Part shown: positions 46,066-57,960 of the stretch, one piece after another
Layout of the letters: the number at the start of each line of letters is the position of its first letter
Numbering within the stretch: the first letter of the stretch is position 1
DNA from: Orobanche coerulescens
Lineage: Eukaryota > Streptophyta > Magnoliopsida > Lamiales > Orobanchaceae
DNA length: 64,000 nucleotides
Assembly (NCBI GenBank): GCA_033398695.1
Contig: CM065802.1
Location: forward strand, 207,657,096-207,721,095
Direction: 5' to 3'
Position numbers and translations under genes: made by a program
The notes under the pieces: generated by a model
What the model was told of the DNA's origin: nothing
Seen by the model: only the letters and a program-made list of their open reading frames with translations
Database searches by the model: none

Positions 46066-47250
46066 AGGAGCAGGTGCAGGTGAAATGATGATCTGCATTT
46101 GAGCTGAAGTTTCTTCAATTGGTGCAATTGCAGGTGATCTTATAGTATGCACTGCTTCTTCAACTTCAAGTGGATAGTCCTCCAATCCTGTCTGCCTTTT
46201 GGGGGACTTATCTGTAGATGAGGTGATGTGGACAGCCTCATCTGTTACAGGTAGCTCCTTTTCGATAGTTTGGAAATAGGTAGGTTGTCATCGTTAGACT
46301 CATATACAGGTCACTTTTGCATTTTAGCTGCATAGGGGGATGATGTTATCTCCTCTGCAGGTAACTTTTGGGAGGTTTGGCCAGCTGCATCAGAGCGGAC
46401 TTCGTCTGAGTCCGAAGGCGCTCTGTAGGGAGAAGTTCCACTTCTCATCTCCCTCAAGATTTTGGCTGCCTTCGTTTCTGCTCCCAACTTCTTCAAAGTT
46501 TCTTGGTCCAGATGACCAAGTCTTTTGCTGCCATGGAATATGTCTGCAGCTCCCTTTGCCTTTTAGAGGAATTACAAGATCCAACTGATATGGATTCCAT
46601 AGGCAAGTTTCTGTTTGAACTTCTCCTTTGCATTCCAGCTCACTTTGTTCACTTCTCGGACTAACTGTCTGTAGATGTAGTCAGGCCAGTTAATCCTTTG
46701 TTGCTGGATAAGTACTCCCATCATAATAAACTTGGCAGATGATAACTGATCATAACTGCCGGCCATGCCCATGACAATCTTGTTTGTGATGTCAAGGACG
46801 TATCTGTAATCCTTTTTGAGGTCGCCTCTCCTCGCCGTAAACTTGACTTTGTTTGGTTGTTCTGGTAAGTTGTTCTCATACCATGTTTCAATAGAGCTTT
46901 GTTTTAGGGGTTCTACTGCAATACCCCTATTCTCCATCTTGAATGATTCATCAATGGTTTGAGGTGTGATGTTGATTTCTTCTCCAGAAAATCGAGCTCG
47001 TGATATAGTGTTCTGTGACTTGTGCTTCCTTGAAGAAGCAAATGGCGGCCTCCTTGAACAACTGCTTCAGGTTGATGTCAAGGAAATGGTAGATACCATT
47101 CTTCTTCATCATTCGAACGACATGTCTGATTTCTCTAGTGTCTGCCATGTTCGTTTCCAGCAATCCTTCGAGATCGATTACTATACTGAAAATGATCTAC
47201 TCCTTCACCATCTGGAGGTTAACTCCTTCGAAATACTGGGTAGAGTCCAT
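46066..47250 (-). pseudogene. S5 env-position ORF, truncated
   Basis: ATG at 47250: MDSTQYFEGVNLQMVKE, a stop, then IIFSIVIDLEGLLETNMADTR, GIYHFLDINLKQLFKEAAICFF, a shift, and 46937-46572 with FTARRGDLKKDYRYVLDITNKIVMGMAGSYDQLSSAKFIMMGVL and INWPDYIYRQLVREVNK. It lines up with S1 14146-14850. A short lysine/serine-rich part follows, then proline/alanine-rich sequence fused to LTR sequence at about 46060. The acidic and coiled-coil parts seen in S1 are mostly deleted. Confidence 0.78.
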
Positions 47251-47370
47251 TTCTGCAAAAACTAGGCTTTTCGATTGAGTGCAGTGTTTATTCAGAGAGT
47301 TTTTATGCTTTTGAAAACTAGGGTTCTTAGAGCTTGAAGATGGTAAAGTTTTGTGAAATGATTTCTGCTG

Positions 47371-47380
47371 CCTTAAATAC
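47371..47380 (-). promoter_or_regulatory. Putative internal promoter (TATA) of the S5 env-position ORF
   Basis: Minus strand GTATTTAAGG, about 120 bases before the ATG at 47250. 47381-47774 is non-coding; several ACCAGGT/TCAGGT words occur. Confidence 0.42.
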
Positions 47381-47774
47381 CCAGTTGAAAGACTCTTTGA
47401 ATTTAAATAATTAAATAATCAAGCGGCGGTCCGATTTTTGATAAATAATGAGTGATGGTTAAAATTTGATTGGACGTCGTGGAGGTAGTGTGATCATGTG
47501 TTTTGTCCACGTGTAAATAAATTATAAGTTAGTCAAGGAATGGAAAACTTAGCTGATTGACCGTTTGACTTCTTGTTTGCTCTGCATCAGTTAAGTTGTG
47601 TCGCCTGTGGTTGATGTGAGCTAACTTTGTCCTTGTCTGGTCTTATCAGGTTGCTTTCTCGCCTGGTCTACACATTAGGTAGCTTTTCTGCATCAGGTGA
47701 CTTTTCCTTCATCTGGTCTCCACACCAGGTAGCTTTCTCTTTGCTGGTTCAGATCAGATAACTTCTATTCATCT

Positions 47775-49346
47775 TCAGATCAGATGACTTTTCTCGTCTG
47801 TACTAGATTCCCAATCTAGTAGTCCAAGTTTCCTGCTTAGCTCTAGAAACCTTTCTTCTGTTAAAGGTTTTGTGAATATGTCAGCAATTTGGTACTCTAT
47901 GCTGACTCTTTCCACTCTTACTCTCTTGTTAAGCACATAATTTCTGATGAAATGATGTTTGACATCTATGTGCTTTGTTCTTGAGTGCAAAACTAGATTG
48001 TTTGTTATTGTAATTGCACTATTATTGTCACACCAAATAGGAACTTCATTTGCAACGATATTGTAGTCCCTTAGGTGTTGTCTGATCCATAGAATTTGAG
48101 CACAACAGCTGCCTGCAGCTAGGTATTCTGACTCGGTTGTGGAAATTGAGTTGGATACCTGCTTTTTGCTGAACCATGAAATAAGTCTGGTTCCTAGGAA
48201 CTGACATGTTCCACTGGTGCTTTTCCTATCAATCCTACATCCTGCAAAATCTGCATCTAAATATCCTGAGAGCTTGAAGTTGTCATCCTTGGGATACCAT
48301 AATCCAATATTGATTGTGGATTTAAGATATCTGATTATCCTCTTAGCTGCTTCCTGGTGAGACTACTTCGGCTTGGACTGAAATCTTGCAAATACTCCTA
48401 CTGCATATGAAATATCTGGTCTGCTTGCAGTGAGGTATAAAAGTGATCCAATAAGTCATCTGTAGTGGGTTGGATCCACCGAAATGCCTCATTCATCTGC
48501 ATCAAGGTGCAGGGCTGTGCTCATGGGAACTCTTAGTGTTTTGGTTGAGTCCATGCTAAATCTTTTGATTAAATCTCTTGTATACTTGGCTTGGTTGATG
48601 AAGATTCCATTGTCAACTTGTTTGACTTGCAAACTAAGAAAGAAATTTAGCTTTCACATCATATTCATCTCAAATTCTCCTTGCATGAGAGTTGAGAATT
48701 TTTCACATAGCTCTGGGTTGGTTGAGCCAAATATGATATCATCCACATATATTTGAACAAGTAATATGTGGTCTTCATGTTCCATTCTGAAGAGGTTCTT
48801 GTCCACCTTTCCTTTGCTGAATCCATTCTTCTCCAAAAACACAGACAGTGTCTCATACCATGCTTTTGGTGCTTGCTTGAATCCATAGAGAGCCTTCAGA
48901 AGCTTGTATACTTGGTATCCTTTGACAAATCCATGGGGTTGCTCCACATATATTTAATCTTCTAGTACTCCAAGCACTTTTTACGTCCATTTGGTAGACT
49001 TCAAAATCCTTGAATGCTGCATATGAAAGGAATAGTCCGATAGCTTCTAATCTTGCTACAGGTGTATAAGTTTCATCAAAATCTATTCCTTCACACTGAG
49101 CATATCCTTTTGCAATGAGTCTGGCTTTATTCCTAACAACAGCTCCATCTTCATCACATTTTTTTGGTACACCCATTTGGTGTCGATGACTTTCTTATGA
49201 TCTGGTCTATCTGTTAGTTCCCAGACATTGTTTCTTACCATCTGGTTGAGCTCTTCTTGCATTGCAATTATCCATGAATAGTCCTCCAATGCTTGATCTG
49301 TTGTCTTGGGTTCCATTTGAGACATGAAACATGAGAACATAACCAT
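47775..49346 (-). pseudogene. S5 reverse transcriptase and RNase H
   Basis: RT from 49346: MFSCFMSQMEPKTTDQALEDYSWIIAMQEELNQMVRNNVWELTDRP, a shift near 49160, [27 protein letters not shown], another shift near 48955, then [31 protein letters not shown] and [19 protein letters not shown] (48947-48654). RNase H is in pieces to 47775 and ends with TKHIDVKHHFIRNYVLNKRVRVERVSIEYQIADIFTKPL. A few stops and shifts; fewer than in S1. Confidence 0.88.
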
Positions 49347-49511
49347 TCCTGCTGGTTCTGTAGATTGCCTGGTTATGACTCCATCAGTTACGTTTTCAAT
49401 GATTTTTTGAATGGGATGATCTCTGAGCCATTTGGGGATATCTTCTTCAGGGTTTGTTCCCCCTATTGAGTTGCTTTGGTGAACTTCGTCTCTCTCTGCA
49501 TCAACTTGGTT

Positions 49512-50725
49512 CTAGCCTTCTTGAACTGCAACTGGATCAGCTACGGTCTTGTCATCTGCAGATAGGGATCCTATCTGCCCTGCAGGTGCATCTTTGTCAG
49601 CTGCAGTTGGATCTTCATCTGCTGCAGTTGGACCAGGTAGGTTTTGGGATCCTATCTGATATGCAGTTGGACCTTTAGGCTGGTCTGCAGGTGAGTCCAT
49701 CATTCCTGTGTCATGAATGATAACTTCTTCTAGGGTGGCGGATTTGAGCTTTTTCTCAATTGATTCCACCTGTTTCTTGTACTCAACAGTCGACTCATCA
49801 AACACAACATGAGGTGTTTCTTCCATAACTAATGTTCTTTTGTTAAAAAATATGTATGCCTTGCTTATTCGTGAGTATCCCATAAAGAGACTATCATCAG
49901 TTTTAGCATCAAAGGCATTCAGTTGGGTTTTACCACTGTTGTGGATGAAACACTTACAACCAAATATATGAAAGTATGCAACAGTTGGTGTTCTGCCATT
50001 CCAAACCTCATAGGGAGTTTTACCATGTCTCCCTACTATCATATACATTACGAGTATGGCATCTTTGTGTTGACGGCTTGACGAGAACCTCTTTGGCGAG
50101 TCGGCCAAAGAATCATTGACCTAACAGCTTCCTTCAAGGTTCTGTTTCTTCTTTCAGCAACACCATTTTGCTGTGATGTTCTTGCGGCAAAAACTTCATG
50201 TTAGATTCCATTCTGATTACTGTATTCGGTGATTGCCTTGTTGATAAATTCTCCACCTCTGTCTGGTCTGATCTTGATAATGGAGAGAGATTTCTCATTC
50301 TGAATCTTCCTTAGCAGCCCAGGTAGCTTTGTTAGTGTTTCACTCTTTTTATAGAGGAAAACAACCCATGTGAATCTTGAGTAGTCATCCACTACTATTA
50401 AAGCATGATTCCTTCCACTCAATGTCCTTGGCGTGATGGGGCTAAAGAGATCCATATGAAGTAGATCCAAAATCCTGGTGGTGAGAGTGGTAGGCTGAAC
50501 TGGTTTGAATGATGCTCTGGTCTGCTTTCCTTTCTGGTATGCATCACAGAGAGTTTCTTTCTTGAATACTTCTTCTGGAAGTCCTCTGACCAACTTTTGA
50601 AAGCTGATTTTGTTGATGGCTTTGAAGTTTAGGTGACATACTCTCTTGTGCCAGAGCCATCCATTCTCAGCAATTGTCTTTGATAGAAAACAGGTGTTTG
50701 GAGTGCCTGTATTCCAGTATATCAT
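49512..50725 (-). pseudogene. S5 integrase
   Basis: 50725-50201: MIYWNTGTPNTCFLSKTIAENGWLWHKRVCHLNFKAINK...CDAYQKGKQ (the second Cys of the pair is Tyr), LLHMDLFSP, IKIRPDRGGEFINKAI, then a stop. The Glu-containing NGVAERRNRTLKEA lies at about 50120-50165 in the following sequence. 50108-49512 continues with YEVWNGRTPTVAYFHIFGCKCFIHNSGKTQLNAFDAKTDDS and ends in a linker with repeated GPTAA/DPTAADKD phrases before RT. Confidence 0.86.
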
Positions 50726-50734
50726 GTAGACATC

Positions 50735-52183
50735 TCATCTTATGAATCCTTGTAGCTTCACTTCTCCAGATAGGATATCAATCACCATGCATTTCCAAAT
50801 AGTGAAGACAACTAGGTTCTTTTCATCAAAGAATTGGCTTATGCTCAATAGGTTGTATTTGAGTCCTTTGACATAATGTACTTTGGATATGGTTATGTTT
50901 CCTCTATGCAGCTCTCCAAATCCTTTTGTCTGACCTCTAGATCTATCTCTAAAGGTTACATCTGTACCTCTTTCTTTAAAGTAGTTTGAGAGCACCTTCT
51001 TATTCCCTGTCATATGCCTTGAGCATCCAGAATCTACAAACCATTCTTCACCTTCTATTGTTGAACTTGAGGAGATATCGTAGTAGTCCTTCCACCTTTT
51101 CTGCAATTAGACAAGCAGAGATTTAGGTACCCAAATTTGTGTGGGTCCTTTGGGGTTACTAGACTTCTTGGAGAATTGGTTTCTCCTTGGAGTATAAAAG
51201 TTATGTTGACTACCCCTATAAGGTGTGTGCTACCTGTGTCTATATCTTTGGTTAGAATTGTATACTAGATATGCCTCATAAAACCTGTGGTGTGGGCCAT
51301 TTCTAAATCTTGGCTGAGACCATTTGTTAAATCGTTGGGGTCTCCACACCTGTTCATTTTGAAAATTTGGATAACCTTGAGGTTTCCATTTACCTCTCCC
51401 ATTTTGAAATCTGTTTTTGGGGAGTCTTTGGTAATAGTTGGCATAATTTTTTGGCTGCTGCTTTTGCCTTGGCCATTGCCTAGTCTCCTGTCTAGGTGGA
51501 TGCCTTGTAAACCTTGGCTGCTACCTAAACTGTTGACTGGGCTGCTGCCTATTTTGAAATATGGGTTTTATAGGCTCAGTAGTCTAGACATAAGTTTCTC
51601 CTTGACAAAAGTGGTTTTAGAACTAGAGGGAGTGTTGGGGTCATATCCAAGGCCTGATCTTAAATAAAGTGGCCTCTTGTTCATACACAATTCATCCAGT
51701 GTTATGGATGCCTTTAAGGATGTTATTTCCTTAGCTTGTGTCTTACTTAGCTGTGTCAATTTAGCTAACTCAGATTTGACATGAGCAAGTGCAACTGATT
51801 TCTCACTGTTTAAAATAGTTAGCCTTTTAATCTCAGCAGTGGTATTATCAGCTGAGTTTTTCAATTTGTTTTGAGCCTGTTTTTCATATTCATATTTTAT
51901 TTTGTTAACTCTAGGTTGAGATTTTCAAAATTATTTTTCAGCTGCCTATTCTCATCTTGCAGCTGTGTTTTCTCGGCTATCACAGTCAAGTGTGCAGATT
52001 TTAATTTTTCAAAGTCTTTGGGAAGCTGATTGACAGATTCATGTAAGTCAATATCTTGAGATATGTCTGAGCTGTCATTATTTGAAATTGAGGGTTTAGA
52101 TGTTACCTCTTCATCAGCTAGGTTTGCCATCAGACAGTTATAGTCTTCATCATCATCAGAGAAGAATCCACTGCTAGATTATA
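50735..52183 (-). pseudogene. S5 gag C-terminus and protease
   Basis: 52183 is reached from inside gag (SSGFFSDDDEDYNCLMANLADEEV), followed by a coiled-coil-like segment (LTKLSKTQAKEITSLKASITLDELCM...; LVIAEKTQLQDENRQLKNNFENL), an Arg/Gln/Asn-rich tail (51110-51560) and GPTQIWVPKSLLV. The protease at 51106-50735 carries EWFVDSGCSRHMTGN with an intact Asp-Ser-Gly and YVKGLKYNLLSISQF. The gag start lies beyond L7. Confidence 0.84.
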
Positions 52184-52191
52184 CTCTTTCT

Positions 52192-53488
52192 TGTATTAGG
52201 ATTAGTGCCCTAGGACATTCGATCTGCCTAGATTTGTAAATGTCACATATAAATAAAGTTATTTGATATCATTTATTTCTCGTTGATTATTATAATGTGT
52301 GCATATTTTATCATTATAATAATCGAATAATAGTTATTCACGAATAATAAGATTATTCAAATGTCCCTGGTACAATCGCGTGGAGTAGAGACTCAAGTGA
52401 TTAATATACTAGTATAAGTTTGATTGATAATCATCGGATGATTATGCGTATGGTACGAATCAATCTTATGGGTATTGGTTGGAGAACTAATGCTGGACAG
52501 ATCCGCATTGAGATCACTGCATGGAAATGTCATAAGTGAATCTCAATATAACAGTATGTCAATAAATCCTTGAGCCTGAGATTATCATAGAGTCCAACAT
52601 GATAACTGCTATGCCTACGTAATCCAACGTCATCTGAAACATGGTGATCATAAAGGTTAGCGATCAGGATTCGTGGGAGTCATGTGCAGGGCAATGAATA
52701 ATCGAGATGAGGATTTATCCCTCTCTTTAGTGAGAGAGATATCTGATGGGCCCCTCGATAAGTAGGACTGAAGGAAATGCATGGCCATGCTCAAATGAAG
52801 AGTCATTTGATTCAATCAGTCTACTTAAGATCGAGATAGCATTTGAACATAAATAAGTATGACACACTCCATGACTTAGTTCAAATATGATATCGTGTGA
52901 CAAAGGGATTTGACACGTTAAAAGGTTTAATGGACTATTAACTTATATTATTTGGGTAATCATAATGTCTTGCTAGAGGCCGCTTATGATTTATTATTTA
53001 ATAAGGTATTAAATAATTGCCAACATAATATAAGCCTTTTGGGTCGCACGTACGACAATTATAGACAAGTAGGAATAAATATCAACTGGGAGTAATTAAT
53101 ATAATATTAGATATTATATTTATGAGGAGATTAAATAATAAGTAATATATAATATTAGATATTATATATTGTATTATCTAATAAGAAGAGGGGTAACTAA
53201 GCAAATACTATATTTTTTAATCTAGGGATTACTTAGTATAAATATAAGGTCTTGGACAAGGAGTTGTCATAAGAAACCAAGACACAACCCCCCCCCCCCC
53301 CAACAGAAGAAAGAAAAATCAGCCTCTTACTCTTATAGTAGGAGAACGACGTCGGTCTTCTGATCTTCTTCCTTTAGTTGTTCTTGATCGATAGTACAAT
53401 CCTTCTAGTAAGGAATTTGTGTTATACTATTTATCAATATTATTCATAAGGATCTAGCAATACGGCTTGTGGAATTGTTCGTGTGTGG
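52192..53488 (+). repeat. L7: copia-like LTR, cut by S6
   Basis: Begins TGTATTAGGATTAGTGCCC within the gag of S5 (flank TTTCT, candidate TSD) and runs to 53488, where S6 starts. Plus-strand TATAAATA at 53237-53244; a C homopolymer of about 14 at 53289-53302. No internal region is visible, so it is the left end of an element whose rest lies beyond the nested insertions, or a cut solo LTR. Confidence 0.65.
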
Positions 53489-54437
53489 TGTTGGAACATT
53501 TTGTTCCATACATGCTTAATAGTGTTTTGATGATTAAAGTTGTTACACAAAACAAAACAACAAAAAGACGAAGCAAAGCATCAAAGAAATCGAAGTCGCA
53601 AAAAGGTGTTCTGAACATGCATAACGTATGCAATGAAGATCGCATAGCGTACGTAAGTGGACGACAATAACGTACGTAACCAAGGTTTTCAGAGTTCAAA
53701 CTAGATGAAGGTTGGGAGAGTCAAAGTCAGGAAAGCAGCAACGGATATATGATGTCAGCAATGATGTATCCCTAACGTACGTAATGAAGATTAGCTAACG
53801 TACGTAACTCAAGAGTAGGATGCTACTGGACTGAAATTGGGACACGCTAACGTATGTAAAAGATGGAAGTTAACGTACGTAACTCAGTTAACATACGTAA
53901 TACATTGCTGGTAGCGTACATAATGGAGGCACAGTTTGCTAACGGCTAGTAAGGCTTTGAAACCTATAAATACCATTCCTATGGTATTGTTTCATTACAA
54001 CAACTTCAACCAAATGATACATTCATCAGAGATTGATATACTTACATTGTTGTTGTGACATTGAGATTATATTGTTAGTTTGAGTGTTTATACATTCAAC
54101 ACATACACGAGAGGTAAAAGAAAAGATACGATTGGATTCGGTGTTATTAGGATCAAGGATCCGGCATTATTAGAATCGCAATCGATATCTTCGTGAGGTT
54201 TATCTAGTACCGATAGAAATCTAGAGTGGTTGATTCCTTGTCCAATAGAAAAGGAAAATAGTTTAACTTGGACCGACACAAAGATAAGTGCGAGTGGTTT
54301 ATCACGGACCAATAGAAGACGTGATTGTAACGGTTATCCCTCGACCGATAGAATAGAGGTGTAGAGGTTTTTATCTTCAACCTATAGAAAAAGATACCGA
54401 GAGAGCACGAGGATCGATTATAGCCGAACCTCTATAA
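53489..54437 (+). repeat. S6: Sirevirus-like LTR, left part
   Basis: Begins TGTTGGAACATTTTGTTCC; TTTTGATGAT shortly after resembles S1 and S3 LTR starts. The U3 carries nine TAACGTACGTAA-type words (53617-53930) just before TATAAATA (about 53967). Downstream (54203-54390) the phrase ACC(G/A)ATAGAA recurs about six times. Cut at 54438 by a gypsy LTR. Confidence 0.7.
53617..53930. repeat. TAACGTACGTAA word array in U3 of S6
   Basis: Nine copies, some with one or two mismatches (AACGTATGCAA, AGCGTACGTAA, AACATACGTAA), spaced about 20-90 bp. The core is the palindrome ACGTACGT, which contains ACGT, the core of plant bZIP sites. Confidence 0.88.
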
Positions 54438-56532
54438 TGTAACACCCCAAACTAGGCGGATATTACAGTGATGTGGACCCCCGACTGGGACCGACCAGGC
54501 AAATGAAAATTAATGAATTAACAAAGTAAATGTAGTACCGAACCACATCATATTACCAAGTACTCCGATCAGGAGTCTAAGTATAATACACCCAAGAAGA
54601 ATACTGAATACATGTATATTTTATGTGAAGATAAAATATACAACATTAAATGAAAATGAATATCCAAACGGAAATCTGCAGCGGAAATAAAGATGAAAAG
54701 ACATGAATAACTGAAACAGACTGGCCCCCCTACTAGTATCACTGGGACTCCTCGCTGTCAACATTCTCTTCCCGTGCCTTAGCCTTGCCATGACCTGAAA
54801 ACAATATCCCCCAACGGGGTCAGTTACACAGAACAACAATCCTCAAGAGTTGAATAAACACAATCATGATATATCTTAATTATGAAATGAAGCTGAAGAG
54901 AGGCATCATAGTACACCGGTAATGGAATGTGTACATACACAAGATGGATGTCCGGACACACCCGCCATTGTACCTAATTAGTCTCACGGAGGTACATTAC
55001 CGTGTGCACAGTCCAATGTGTCGGTGAACCCAACACATGACCATCACGTGCCCGACAAAAAATCCCACACATCCACAACTAGCATGAAGAATAATAATGA
55101 ATAACAATCCGACAAAGTCAAGAATGACTCACCGAGATGAAATGATAGTGAAATGAATGATAGCTCAATGAAATGATTGGAACCGTCGTTCCTCGTGAAT
55201 GAAGTGATTAATTGACAATTACAAGTCTCAATATGGTTAATAGATTATGAATGAATTATGATTATGAATGAACAACAACGAAAGGAATGAAAATCCTTTT
55301 AACCGAGTAAGAATTAACTTACACAACACCGGTGAACAATGTCCTTCCACGAACAAACGTCCTAAATGAAATGTCGGTCGCTCGAACAACCTTGAATAAC
55401 ACAATTACCAACAATCCGTTCAACATACGAATCAAACACGAATATAACGAACTCAAAACGTCGATACGACTAAACCAAGTTCATTGGGGCATTATATCGA
55501 ACACGTTGTAACCAATCTTTGATTGTTTACAATCAGTCCTCAATTATACCAATATTAAATCCCCAAGGAGTGTTTCAAACCGACAAAACATCTTCAATAT
55601 AATGAAAAATCCAATATGAATATCCAAATCCGTGATTTCAACAACAACTAATCGAAAACCCCCAAATCCAACTCAATATTCAAAGTGTTCTTGAATAACC
55701 TTTCAATAATCTGATGAATATTCATACATACTCATAATCATATGTATATCTCTTCATAAAACATGATTATAACGTCCAAAATATCATATCTCAACACAAA
55801 ATCGAAATCCAAGAGGTTTGATGAATATTACCTTTGAAGATCCAAACACTTTGATCCGATGAAATCGCGTTAGATCGACTATCCAAGCTTCACAACCGAA
55901 TGAAGATGATGAAAACCGAGTACTCAAGTAATTGATGATGAAAAATCTCTCCCACAAACCCTCTCTCTCGGAACTAGGATGAAGAATGGTGAAAATGAGA
56001 AAAAACCCGTCGGTCCACTTATATAGGTCACAGGGACGCACGACCAACCCGCAGGATCAAGTGTCCGTGCGTCCGGTCGTACGTGAAGCTTCTGTCGGCT
56101 ACTGCTCTTAGCGCACGAGCGCCGCGCACGAGCAGCAACTCGTGTGGCCTGCTCGTGTGGCCCTCGATTTCGAGCTGGGCCTCCCGCCCGATGCCCGCAA
56201 CACACGAGCACCACGCCCGAGCAGTTGATCGTGTGGCCTGCTCGTGTGGCACTGACTCGACCACTGGGTCTCCTGCCCAATCCAGCCGCAACACACGAGC
56301 ACCGTGCATGAGCAGTTGCTCGTGTGGCCTGCTCGTGCGGCACTGACTCGGCCGCTGGGTCTCCTGCCCAGTCCAGCCGCAACGCACGAGCGCCACGCAC
56401 GACCAGATGCTCGTGCGGCCTGCTCATGCGGCCCTGCTCGACAAGCAGTTCAGCTTATAACGATGCAATGAGTACAAAAATCACAAATTCGAGAAGTACG
56501 GGGGCAAAAGTACGAGTATGACAAATATTACG
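54438..56532 (-). repeat. G3: Ty3/gypsy LTR with 91-bp tandem repeat
   Basis: On the plus strand it starts TGTAACACCCC and ends near AAATATTACG; on the minus strand that is an LTR beginning (C)GTAATATTTGTCATACTCG, like G1 (TGTAATACCCGTAC). A TATATAA box is the complement of 56019-56025. It adjoins G2 RT by a deletion. The sequence after TGTAACACCCC differs clearly from the G2 5' LTR stub at 59307, so pairing of the two is uncertain. Confidence 0.7.
56111..56462. repeat. Tandem repeat of about 91 bp in U3 of G3
   Basis: Four units with CACGAGC starting at 56114, 56203, 56294 and 56385. Each unit carries CACGAGC words and their complements GCTCGTG (for example CTCGTGTGGCCTGCTCGTG), so each can form stem-loops. 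Located upstream of the TATA box on the minus strand. Confidence 0.92.
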
Positions 56533-56599
56533 CCGAACGGTGAACACAATTGAATGAGTATGAATGATGAGTGATTATTAATGAATGAAAATCACTGAG

Positions 56600-57200
56600 T
56601 GACAATTACTGTGTACTCCGTCGGTTGATATCACGTGCCCAAAGAACATTACTTCCTTCAGCCAGAACTCGCATTTGGAAAGTTTTGCATAAAGCTGTTC
56701 ATTCCTCAAAGTATTCAACACAATACGCAAATGTTCTGCATGCTCTTCTGGATCCTTCGAGTAGATCAAGATGTCGTCAATGAAAACAACCAGGAATTTA
56801 TCCAAGTATTCTAAGAATACCCGATTCATCAATTGCATAAACACCGAAGGAGCATTAGTAAGTCCAAATGGCATCACCACAAACTCATAGTGCCCATACC
56901 GGGATCTGAAAGTGGATTTCGGTATATCAGATTCCTTAATCCTCAACTGATGGTATCCTGATCTCAAGTCGATCATTGAGAATACCATCGCCCCCTGCAG
57001 TTGATCAAATAAATCGTCGATCCGAGGCGATGGGTATTTATTCTTGATCGTCATCTTGTTCAGCTTCCCGTAATCAATACACAATCAGAGGGATCCATCT
57101 TTCTTTTGAACAAAAAGAATGGGCGCACCCCAAGGAGAAACACTAGGTTGAATATAACCCTTCTGTAACAATTCTTAAAGCTATTTCTTTAACTCATACA
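56600..57200 (-). pseudogene. G2 reverse transcriptase, truncated
   Basis: [82 protein letters not shown], and the catalytic [11 protein letters not shown] are intact, ending with [18 protein letters not shown]. The finger/palm parts are thus present; the thumb, RNase H and integrase are deleted. 57100-57500 holds the RT N-terminal part in broken frames. Confidence 0.88.
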
Positions 57201-57529
57201 TCTCGGTTGGCGCCATACAGTATGGTGCTCTGGAAATAGGTGCGGCTCCTGGTTCCAATTCGATATTAAACTCTACATATCTTCATGGAGGTAATACAGG
57301 TAGTTCGTCAGGGAATACATCTGAGAATTAGTTCACCACTGGAATAGACGAGAGCTCTACTTCTTCTTCCTTCTTCATGGCATAACACCAAAACCCGGTG
57401 CAACCCTGTTTCAACAATTTAATCGCTTTCATGGCTTTGATCACTTTTCCTGAGCTTCCTGGCCTCTATCATTCGAATAAATGTTCAGATCCGTCATCAG
57501 CAATAATCGAATAACTCTCTTCTGATAGT

Positions 57530-57960
57530 TCAAAATAGCTCCAGAACGATTGAGCCAATCATCCCCGAATCGTCAACATGGATGTCGATCACAGTAATAT
57601 TTGATGGCCAATTTCTCCCTCCTATCGACACAGGAAAATTTCTAGCTTCTAGATTTCCCACAATTCTCTCTCCACTCGGCAGACTTACAACATAAGGTTC
57701 ACAATCATGTAAACACGAGATTTTCAAACGATTAAGACAGTTCAATGATATGAAAGAATGTGTAGCTCCTGAATTGAATAAGACACCAACTGGTTGCAAA
57801 AGAATATGAATCGTACCTGATGCAACAGCAGTGTTCTGATCATCGGACTTCCTCATTTCATAAAGGCGCGGAGTAGCGGACCCAGCACCGGATGCTTCTC
57901 TCTTTCCAAAATTCTGCTCTTGAAGACCACACTGGTGTGTCAGGTTCACACTCGTCTCTT
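57530..57960 (-). pseudogene. G2 protease
   Basis: 139-codon frame. The active-site motif expected as FDSGATHSFIS is FNSGATHSFIS: catalytic Asp to Asn (codon 57773-57775). Otherwise well conserved (RLKISCLHDCEPYVVSLPSGERI). Confidence 0.85.

Larger units (their letters stand above)
45298..52191 (-). mobile_element. S5: Sirevirus-type Ty1/copia of the S1 family, both ends incomplete in the window
   Basis: Minus-strand order gag (52183), protease, integrase, RT, RNase H, promoter, env-position ORF, truncated 3' LTR. Proteins are close to S1 (for example SIIKIR-DRGGEF, FKAINKIS-QKLVRGLP) and better preserved. Inserted into the RT of S3. The right side is cut by L7 inside gag. Confidence 0.9.

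Noticed and set aside
54460..56050. Frames in the G3 LTR rich in Arg, Ala and Cys (opposite strand of the 91-bp repeat) as proteins
   Set aside because: Open only because of GC-rich repeat units; no motif, and the region is LTR.
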